DNA of 64,000 nt from DAINRZ01 sp964634885 (GTDB taxonomy: Bacteria; Bacteroidota; Ignavibacteria; Kapaibacteriales; UBA2268). How positions within the stretch are numbered: position 1 is the first letter of the stretch; every line of letters starts with the position of its first letter. This document shows positions 35,684 through 42,504 of the stretch, piece by piece. A program made the position numbers and the translations under genes. The DNA lies in assembly GCA_964634885.1 (NCBI GenBank), contig CAZWLN010000003.1:124001-188000 (forward strand). The letters run 5' to 3'. Below the pieces are notes generated by a model. That model saw only the letters and a list, made by a program, of their open reading frames with translations. It was not told the DNA's origin and ran no database searches.

Positions 35684-35769
35684 CCCGTAACGGCTATACC
35701 GCTACGGGCGCTGTGCAGACTTGCGGAGATACCTACGTGAAAATTAGTTTCTCCGTGAGTCCCAGTGCC
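35684..35769 (+). promoter_or_regulatory. Highly structured leader upstream of T9SS cargo gene
   Basis: Two elements adjoin. The first is a hairpin, CCCGTA-A-CGG / CCG-C-TACGGG (35684-35708). The second is a long three-part stem: GGCGCTG (35707-35713) with CAGTGCC (35763-35769), GACT with AGTC, and CGGAGA (35724-35729) with TCTCCG (35750-35755), capping a 20-nt loop. It ends about 40 bp before the ATG at 35810. It could be a cis-acting RNA. The first hairpin is also followed by T on the minus strand and might be a terminator. It matches no riboswitch class I know. Confidence 0.45.
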
Positions 35770-35809
35770 AAAATAAGTAATATTTTTTAATTATTTTGGG
35801 AGTTTTATA

Positions 35810-36727
35810 ATGAAAAAATTAGGAAAATTCATATCAGTCCTTTTCTTGTTAACGTTTGTTACAATCAACTTGAAGGCTGTGCCATGCGAAGACTTCTGGC
35901 CCTGTGAACCTCCGGCCTTACCTAATAATGGATGGGAACAAAAAACAACAAATCCAATAGTTATCGATGGCTGTCCTAATTGTACAATTACGGTAACCTA
36001 TAGTTACAGGTTCTTACCTTGTACCAATAAACATCAATTACAAATGGAAGAGTTTACTGTTTCTGACGGGTGCAGGATGTGTTTCTCCGATGGAGTTCTT
36101 TTCCATAAAGCAATAAGTATTATGCTTTTGGATAAGACAGAGATTCTCCCACAGGTGGAAGGTGAACTTGGTTGTGTACCTGGAATCGAAGTAGTTAATG
36201 TTTCGTGCTGGTATTGGACGGGAGGCCTTTCCGCCCCTTGGGTAATGCATTGGTGCAATACTGATAATTGTTGTTTTGTTGAATATGAAATTTGTTTGGA
36301 GAATGGACAGTATGTAATTAAATATGTTACCGAATCGGGTCCTACAGTTGCCTGTGGCATTGAGGATGGTAACCAGTGTTTGTTTGTATGCGACTGGCTA
36401 CCTTCAATCGGTGTATTGGCAAGATCGGTTGAGACTGACAGCCCGAAAGAAACAAATAACGAACAATCTCATAATAACACTTATGTTACCCCTAATCCTG
36501 GGGACAATTCAGTTATTATCGGAATGAACGAAAAAGTCGAAGGGAAATTCAGCATTGAAGTATTCAATTCTACCGGCAAAAGAATTAATTCCTCAGAATT
36601 GAATTGTAAAATGAGTGAGCCGAAAATTACCTTAGATGTATCAGATCTTAATAATGGAGTATATCTGTACAATATTATTCAGGACGGCATAATCATAGGA
36701 AACGGTAAATTTGTGATTAAACACTAA
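35810..36727 (+). CDS. Secreted Cys-rich protein with T9SS sorting domain
   Basis: 305 residues. The signal peptide MKKLGKFISVLFLLTFVTIN is followed by LKAVPCEDFWPCEPP. The exported domain, about residues 25-205, has more than fifteen Cys (for example DGCPNCTITV, DGCRMCFSDG, HWCNTDNCCF), suggesting many disulfides. No known domain was identified. The last 80 residues are a sorting domain: YVTPNPGDNSVIIG, SIEVFNSTGKRI, VSDLNNGVYLYNI and a GKFVIKH end. A structured leader lies upstream and a strong terminator downstream, so it appears to be a single-gene transcript. Confidence 0.78.
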   Translation: MKKLGKFISVLFLLTFVTINLKAVPCEDFWPCEPPALPNNGWEQKTTNPIVIDGCPNCTITVTYSYRFLPCTNKHQLQMEEFTVSDGCRMCFSDGVLFHKAISIMLLDKTEILPQVEGELGCVPGIEVVNVSCWYWTGGLSAPWVMHWCNTDNCCFVEYEICLENGQYVIKYVTESGPTVACGIEDGNQCLFVCDWLPSIGVLARSVETDSPKETNNEQSHNNTYVTPNPGDNSVIIGMNEKVEGKFSIEVFNSTGKRINSSELNCKMSEPKITLDVSDLNNGVYLYNIIQDGIIIGNGKFVIKH

Positions 36728-36739
36728 ACATTAGAGAAG

Positions 36740-36768
36740 GGGGCCGGATTCCCGGCCCCACAATTTTT
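36740..36768 (+). terminator. Intrinsic terminator
   Basis: An 8-bp stem GGGGCCGG / CCGGCCCC (36740-36747 with 36752-36759) and a 4-nt loop, followed by acaattttt, directly after the 35810 gene. Confidence 0.85.
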
Positions 36769-36790
36769 ATAATAATGGGAATTATAAGTT

Positions 36791-38059
36791 ATGAAACGAT
36801 TAATAGTATTAATTTTTCTTTTTTCTGCCGTTACTGCCTTTTCCGAAAGGATAGGAACCTGGACACAGGTTCTCGAAAGAGAAAGTACATCCAATCGTTA
36901 TTGCGGTATTTGTATGGCAGATTCAATGAACGGAATGATACTCGGTATGTGTGATTTATTACTTTTTGTCAAGAAAACAACAGATGGAGGAAATAGCTGG
37001 GCAAATTGTTATACAGAAAAAAGACAATACGGCAATTTCTTTAATGGGTCTTATATTTCTCCAAGGCACGTTGCTTACACGGATGAGAATAATTGCTATA
37101 TTACTATCGACAGCGGCAATATTTTAAGAACCACAGACGGCGGATTGAATTGGTCAAAAATTAATATTACGGACGAACAGTTCAAGTGTATTACTATGTA
37201 TGACGCTAACATTGGCGGAGTAACAACACATAAGTCTTTTTTTACTACAAAAGACGGATGGGAAACATGGCAGAAAGCAGAACTCCCGGACTATCTGGAT
37301 AGTTTGTATTACATTATTTATAATTTCACTTTTTTAAATGAATCAACACCGGCTCTATCAATTTGTAATAAAGGTCAATACTATACAATAATATCTTATG
37401 ACTTTGGTATTAGTTGGGAGCTGATACCTTATATAAGACTTTTATATTTTGATATAAAATTCATAGATGATTCCATTGGGTTTAATTGTCTTGATTATCA
37501 TAGATATGATACGCTTACACACAAGGACGTGTTTGAGGCTTTAATCAACAAGACAACTGACGCCGGTAAGAGCTGGTTTCCCGTTTTCGATTCCATAGGG
37601 TATCGGGGTTTTTGGTCATTGGAATTTCATGATGGAGTAATATTTGCGACAGGAACCGGTTCAAGAGCCTATATGTCAACGGACACAGGAAAGACCTGGA
37701 TCAATCTGAGAGATTTCAATGATTATACTGGCGAAAACATGCATACCTGGTTTTGGTGTTCGGCAATAAGTAAAGATGAGTTCCTCGTTTGTGATGATGG
37801 TATTGGTGTCTGGAAATGGACGAATACACCGAATTCGGTAATTGACCTAAACGAGGAAAGTGATTTATTCGTTTTTCCAAACCCCGCTACGGAATTTCTC
37901 AGGATAGAAGGCGACGGCTCTGCGGTATCGATTTATAATATCCTTGGTGTTAAAATGATCGACAGTGAATCGAACAGTGATATTGATGTTTCAGGATTAG
38001 TCCCCGGTGTCTATTTCATTCGCCACGGCGCCAGGACTTTAAGATTTGTGAAAGAGTGA
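36791..38059 (+). CDS. Secreted Ycf48/BNR propeller protein with T9SS sorting domain
   Basis: 422 residues. Leader MKRLIVLIFLFSAVTAFS. Asp-box blades include KTTDGGNSWANC, RTTDGGLNWSKI, YDFGISWELI, KTTDAGKSWFPV and MSTDTGKTWINL, forming a single propeller of about 330 residues. The sorting domain is VFPNPATEFLRIEG, VSIYNILGVKMID, SGLVPGVYFIRHG and the tail ARTLRFVKE. Surface-attached or released binding protein; the ligand is unknown. It starts only about 30 bp after a strong terminator, so it likely depends on read-through or its own promoter. Confidence 0.85.
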   Translation: MKRLIVLIFLFSAVTAFSERIGTWTQVLERESTSNRYCGICMADSMNGMILGMCDLLLFVKKTTDGGNSWANCYTEKRQYGNFFNGSYISPRHVAYTDENNCYITIDSGNILRTTDGGLNWSKINITDEQFKCITMYDANIGGVTTHKSFFTTKDGWETWQKAELPDYLDSLYYIIYNFTFLNESTPALSICNKGQYYTIISYDFGISWELIPYIRLLYFDIKFIDDSIGFNCLDYHRYDTLTHKDVFEALINKTTDAGKSWFPVFDSIGYRGFWSLEFHDGVIFATGTGSRAYMSTDTGKTWINLRDFNDYTGENMHTWFWCSAISKDEFLVCDDGIGVWKWTNTPNSVIDLNEESDLFVFPNPATEFLRIEGDGSAVSIYNILGVKMIDSESNSDIDVSGLVPGVYFIRHGARTLRFVKE

Positions 38060-38073
38060 GGGATAGTTAATTA

Positions 38074-38203
38074 CGAGCCGGGCGCAGCGAGACCGGCGCA
38101 GCCAATGACGAGTGTGTAGAGACGCAAGGCTTGCGTCTCAAAAAAATAAACCAGCCTTAACAGAATTAGCAGTAAAGACAGGTCTCAGACCTGTCTCCAC
38201 GTT
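38074..38203. repeat. Dispersed repeat units
   Basis: A gccgggcgcagcgagaccgg unit (38077 onwards, also at 9023-9109 and 42330), a palindrome gtagagacgcaaggcttgcg at about 38117 and a second one, aagacaggtctcagacctgt, from about 38173. They lie between the ends of two convergent genes. Confidence 0.75.
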
Positions 38204-38230
38204 TGATATCTTAATATTCCAACATTCAAA

Positions 38231-38965
38231 TTAATTAACCATTACCGGCTCTGTCTTTGAAGTTGCACGCAGTTTGACGAAGAAGCATTTTACAGCGGGT
38301 ATTCTCACGATGAAACCGACAGCCATGATGATTCCGTAAACCATCCAGCCTTTACCCAGCAGCAGCACGTGCAGCACCGTAAGGACTCCTGCTGCGTATG
38401 CATAGCGCTGGAGTTTCTTCCAGTTCCTTTTGAGCTTGCGCATCGACCATTTATTGGATGTTACGGCAAGCGCCAGCATTACCACGGCAGCGATTAATCC
38501 GATGATGAAATTGAATTCGTCGAAGATTGACAGGAAATTCTTGTCGGCGATGTAAAACAGCGTATGAAGGGCAGCATAGCCAAAAGCATACAATCCTAAC
38601 ATTTTACGGTACCTGATTGGTTTTCTCCATCCGAACAGGATGCACAAAGGAGTAATCGTCAGGCAGGCAGTCAGCAGGCGTATGCTCCACTCGCCTGTAG
38701 TATGAATGGGCATGCTGAGGGCAGAATGCTGCCGGCCCGCAGGCGGCTGCCCGGCAGCCGGACTTTTGTCCTGTGAAGCAGGTGCGTTTGACTCCGGCGT
38801 GAGTGCGTTTTGTTCCGGAGCTCCGGGCATCTGCTGCTCGACGACTGTAATGAACTTGCCTTCACCCGAAAAATCCACCCTGAAAACTGAGAAGGCGCCA
38901 ATCAAAGGCAGTAAAACGAAAATATTCACAATAATCCAAACTAAGTGTTTTTTCAACCACTTCAT
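38231..38965 (-). CDS. MsrQ/YedZ-like ferric-reductase-type haem membrane protein
   Basis: About 244 residues with six hydrophobic helices. Haem-binding His candidates are in EWSIRLLTACLTITP, GLYAFGYAALHTLFYI and AYAAGVLTVLHVLLLG. The fold matches the ferric-reductase-like transmembrane domain. MsrQ passes electrons from quinone to the methionine sulfoxide reductase MsrP, but no msrP lies beside it here. Unusual is an Ala/Pro/Ser-rich insert of about 45 residues after the first helix (APASQDKSPAAGQPPAGRQH). ATG 38965 has GGAAA upstream. Confidence 0.8.
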   Translation of the reverse strand: MKWLKKHLVWIIVNIFVLLPLIGAFSVFRVDFSGEGKFITVVEQQMPGAPEQNALTPESNAPASQDKSPAAGQPPAGRQHSALSMPIHTTGEWSIRLLTACLTITPLCILFGWRKPIRYRKMLGLYAFGYAALHTLFYIADKNFLSIFDEFNFIIGLIAAVVMLALAVTSNKWSMRKLKRNWKKLQRYAYAAGVLTVLHVLLLGKGWMVYGIIMAVGFIVRIPAVKCFFVKLRATSKTEPVMVN

Positions 38966-39061
38966 CACTTATTTCCACTTATTGTCTAACATCTATAATT
39001 GTATTACCAATTACTTTTGAAATATTAGACGACAATTTTTTGTCCAGGTTTCACTTATTTT

Positions 39062-40729
39062 TTATTTGCCTTCGAAAATTTTCGCCAGAGTCTCGTCCAA
39101 CTCTTTTCTCCTGAGTCTGTCCGTTTGAATGATCTTCCCGTCAGGCCCGACAAGGAGATATTTGGGATAGGAGACGCACTCGAAAATCCTTTGAAATTCC
39201 AGGTGCCTGTCTTCTCCGGTACAAGCGTTCAGCCAGGGCATTTTCCACTTGCCTTCCCTGAAGTTTACTACACTTTCCGATTGATTCTGAAATGCTATGC
39301 TGAGGATTTCAAAACCTTTGCTGTGGTATTTCCGGTAGGCTTCGTGCAGGTAAGGCATCTCCAGAATGCAGTTGCCGCATGAAGTGTTCCACAGATCGAT
39401 AAGCGTATATTTTCCAGCTAATGCCGCATTGTTGATTGTGTCTTTCGCGTTGTCCAGGTTTACAATGTTGAAATCGGGCAGAGCTTTGCCGGCAGCGACT
39501 TTCATGTTTTTATTGTAACTGCCGAGGACTATAGCTTCATAGTCGGTTCCTGGCATCTGCTCCAGGATAATATCGCAGTATTTTTGGATGAGGGCGCTGT
39601 CCCCGGCTTTTTCTGCGAATTTTAAAATATCTACTGCTGTCCAGCCCCTTGCGTATTCCAGAGGATGGGAGTTGATTACCTTTGTAATATAGTCGGATTC
39701 GTACTTACCGGTAATGCAGTAGGTTGCAGGGACAATTGCACCGGAAAGCCAGCAGCCCCAGAAAGGTGAATTCCAGGGAATAAGCCTGAAAAGGTCTTTG
39801 GCATACCTCTTGTTAATAATTGATTTTTCCTTTATTATTCTTGAACCGTCGCCGGCAATATAAAAGTAAAAGCCAAGCATTATCTTCTTCGCCTCTCTGT
39901 TCTTCTCTTTGTCGTATTGTGAGCCTATCGAGTCGAGGTACTTCTTTTTAATTGCAATAAGTGCGCTGTCATAGTATTCTAAGGGATGTATTGCAGTTAC
40001 CAGATTCATTCTTTCACTGATGTAAAAATTCCGTGTTTTATTGAATTTATCGAAAATCAAGTTCATTGGCGCCATTTTTTTATCATTGAAATCAATTTGT
40101 AAATCCCTTTTTTCTTTTGGGTACTGTGCCAGGTTCAAAGTGATTGCCACAGGCTTCTTGTTCGCTATTGTGCCTGAATAGTAACCTCTCGAATCGTCAT
40201 ATTTATAGAATTCCGACTGTGGGGCGGCAAAAGCAATTAGGCCGCCGTCAACGCGGTCAAAAGCAACCATGTAATAGAGAGTGTCTGTCAGGCAGGGAAT
40301 GACGGCGCTGTAGAGGCTGTCGTTGATTTTTACCATCTTCACGGCAGTACTGTCCAATTTACTTCTGTTGAAATTGCCGATGACAACTATGCTTTTGTAT
40401 TCATCGGGTACAGTAATAGGGGACAGCCTTATGGTTATGTCAATCGGCCTTTTCTTTTCATCGTTAAGGATATTATATGATAAAGGGTAATGGCCCGATC
40501 CCGAGAAACAAAAATAGGTAAAATAGCCTTCGGATGAATTAATCTCAAAACTGCCGTCAGGGTTGACTTTTACTTCCTGATATTTTGACTCCTGACGGTA
40601 GGAAATAATGGCCGACTTCATCGGTTTACCGTCGCTGCCGAGAAGCTTACCCCTGATCAACTGGCCCGCTGATGTAGTTGCAGGCAAAGTAACGAAAACG
40701 AAGATGAAAACTAAGATTAACGACTTCAT
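39062..40729 (-). CDS. Secreted TlpA-family thioredoxin-like protein
   Basis: About 555 residues. Signal MKSLILVFIFVFVTLPATTS, with ATG 40729 preceded by AAAGGTG. Residues about 20-90 look like a carboxypeptidase-regulatory-type beta domain (GKLLGSDGKPMKSAIISY). A long helical region without known motif follows. Residues about 420-555 form a TlpA/AhpC-TSA thioredoxin fold with the redox site LWNTSCGNCILEMPYL (CxxC is CGNC) and a cis-Pro region SYPKYLLVGPDGK. Bacteroidota proteins of this kind reduce periplasmic thiols. No membrane reductase partner is adjacent. Confidence 0.88.
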   Translation of the reverse strand: MKSLILVFIFVFVTLPATTSAGQLIRGKLLGSDGKPMKSAIISYRQESKYQEVKVNPDGSFEINSSEGYFTYFCFSGSGHYPLSYNILNDEKKRPIDITIRLSPITVPDEYKSIVVIGNFNRSKLDSTAVKMVKINDSLYSAVIPCLTDTLYYMVAFDRVDGGLIAFAAPQSEFYKYDDSRGYYSGTIANKKPVAITLNLAQYPKEKRDLQIDFNDKKMAPMNLIFDKFNKTRNFYISERMNLVTAIHPLEYYDSALIAIKKKYLDSIGSQYDKEKNREAKKIMLGFYFYIAGDGSRIIKEKSIINKRYAKDLFRLIPWNSPFWGCWLSGAIVPATYCITGKYESDYITKVINSHPLEYARGWTAVDILKFAEKAGDSALIQKYCDIILEQMPGTDYEAIVLGSYNKNMKVAAGKALPDFNIVNLDNAKDTINNAALAGKYTLIDLWNTSCGNCILEMPYLHEAYRKYHSKGFEILSIAFQNQSESVVNFREGKWKMPWLNACTGEDRHLEFQRIFECVSYPKYLLVGPDGKIIQTDRLRRKELDETLAKIFEGK

Positions 40730-40915
40730 ATTAACACCTTTTCCCAACGTTGTTAAACAATACATTAACAAATGGTATCTGATTGAGCCGTATAGTATTT
40801 TTCCCTTCGTTTTACAATTACTCTGTAATTCTTTCAGTCGTCGAAGTGCGGAACTGTCAGAACCAATGTTCTGACGAAGTAACAGGAAAATATTTTTTTC
40901 AGCCTCATTTTTTTC

Positions 40916-40946
40916 TTGACTCTCCCCTTAGGTCACTGCTTATGTT
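40916..40946 (+). promoter_or_regulatory. MerR-type promoter with 19-bp spacer
   Basis: TTGACT (40916-40921) and TATGTT (40941-40946) are separated by exactly 19 bp (ctccccttaggtcactgct). The long spacer is diagnostic of MerR-activated promoters, in which the regulator untwists DNA between the boxes. It lies 35 bp before the MerR gene start, pointing to autoregulation. The dyad inside the spacer is imperfect. Confidence 0.55.
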
Positions 40947-40980
40947 AGTAAAAGTGTTAAGTAACAATTACGAAAAAGCA

Positions 40981-41721
40981 ATGAAAAATATGAAGACTAT
41001 GCAAATCGGCGAATTTGCCGCCAAAGGCGGGGTAACTGTCAGGGCATTGCGGTACTACGACCGCATCGGCCTCCTGAAACCGTCGATGAATAAAGAAAGC
41101 GGTTACAGGTTGTACGCCTACGAGGATTTCTTCAGGCTGGAACAGATTGTCTGCCTCAAATACCTGGGGTTTCCGCTGGAAGAGATCAAGCGGCTGCTGC
41201 GAAGCGGCGACCGTTTGCCGGAGTCGATGGCATTGCAGAAGAAGTTGCTGCGCATGAAAATCGAACAATTGAATTCTGTAATCAAAGCCATCGAAAGCAT
41301 TGAGAACAGCGCCTCCGACAATGAATTCAACTGGAATTATTTCATCAATATAATAAGGAGTATCAACATGGAAAATTCAAAAGACTGGGCAAAAAATTAT
41401 TACAGCGAGGAACAGCTCGAAGAACTCGGCAAGAGGAACTACAGCCCGGAACAGGCAGCCCGGGATGCACAGCGCTGGGATGAACTGTTCGCAAGACTCA
41501 GGAGTGTGATGGATTGCAGTCCTGAAAACGAAGAAGTGACTTCCGCCCTCGAAGAGTATTACTCACTGATTGGTGAGTTCACACGAGGCAACGAGGGAAT
41601 CGAAAACAGCCTCAATAATTTGTGGGGTAACATCGAGTCAGCACCGGACCATCTCAGGCATTTCTATGAGAAGAATGCGGATGTCTTTGCGTTCCTTGCC
41701 AGGATAGCAAAGAAACGATAG
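40981..41721 (+). CDS. MerR family regulator with TipAS-like effector domain
   Basis: About 246 residues from ATG 40981; the 66-codon extension upstream covers the promoter and is rejected. The N-terminal MerR helix-turn-helix reads MQIGEFAAKGGVTVRALRYY then DRIGLLKPSMNKESGYRLY. A coiled-coil dimer helix follows (SMALQKKLLRMKIEQLNSVI). The C-terminal part (KDWAKNYYSEEQLEELGKR, HLRHFYEKNADVFAFLARI) matches TipAS, which binds thiopeptide-like or other drugs. Probably activates its own promoter and perhaps a distant efflux gene. Confidence 0.92.
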   Translation: MKNMKTMQIGEFAAKGGVTVRALRYYDRIGLLKPSMNKESGYRLYAYEDFFRLEQIVCLKYLGFPLEEIKRLLRSGDRLPESMALQKKLLRMKIEQLNSVIKAIESIENSASDNEFNWNYFINIIRSINMENSKDWAKNYYSEEQLEELGKRNYSPEQAARDAQRWDELFARLRSVMDCSPENEEVTSALEEYYSLIGEFTRGNEGIENSLNNLWGNIESAPDHLRHFYEKNADVFAFLARIAKKR

Positions 41722-42490
41722 CTGAGTATTTCATATAGCAGGAATATCTCACACGGAAGAAAAGAAATTTCTCACGCAAAGGCGCTAAGCTCGCAAAGAA
41801 AGAGAATTTACGAGGTTTCGAGTAATCATCTTAATCATAGAAATCATATAAATCACAGTTTAGACAGAAAAGAAATTTCTCACGCAAAGGCGCAAAGCTC
41901 GCAAAGAAAGAGGGAAGACAAGAAAAGTCTCACGCAAAGGCGCAAAGCCCGCAAAGGAAGAGAGTAAAAAAAATATTCTCGACCTTATGAAATAGCCCCG
42001 GTGGGGCGACATATTAATAGGCGCAAAGCCCGCAAAGGAAGAAGTAGAATTTAGAATTTTCTCATCCATAGGAGAATTGTATTCCTAGCCTCAGCGGGGC
42101 GACATATTAATAGGCGCTAAGCTTGCCAACAGCTCATCCTTTCTTTCTCCTTCCCCTTGGGGAAGGCCTGGATGGGGTTCGTCAAGAATGATAAATTCTA
42201 AATGCTGAATTAAAAATTATAAAGGTAAGAAAAGCTGACTCGGAGCGTCTTTCTCCTTCCCCTTGGGGAATAATTCCCCTTGGGGAAGGCCGGGATGGGG
42301 TCATTAGTTTGTCAAGAATTCTGAATGCTGAGCCGAGCGGAGCGAGACAGGCGGAGCCAATTCTAAATGCTGAATTAAAAATTATAAACAAAGAATTACG
42401 AATGCTGAATTATAGAGGTTTTCCCCGCCCCGGATAATTAGATGGGGGGGCGCATAGTTACTGTGTCCGGCGGCACAACGCCGCCGGATG
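41722..42490. repeat. Field of dispersed repeats
   Basis: No gene. The unit tctcacgcaaaggcgcaaag(c) with gcaaagaaagag occurs from about 41770, 41877 and 41930, with a partial copy at 42022. A gccccggtggggcgacatattaataggcg unit occurs at about 41994 and 42092. Two CTTTCTCCTTCCCCTTGGGG dyads with ggatggggt lie near 42143 and 42249. Copies of gaattctgaatgctgag, gagcggagcgagac and aaatgctgaattaaaaatta occupy 42185-42415. All have relatives in other gaps of the window. Confidence 0.85.
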
Positions 42491-42504
42491 ATGATAAATT
42501 ATTT

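Noticed and set aside
40783..40980. N-terminal extension of the MerR regulator
   Set aside because: The 66 extra codons overlap the MerR-type promoter and lack any domain; the ATG at 40981 begins right before the HTH.
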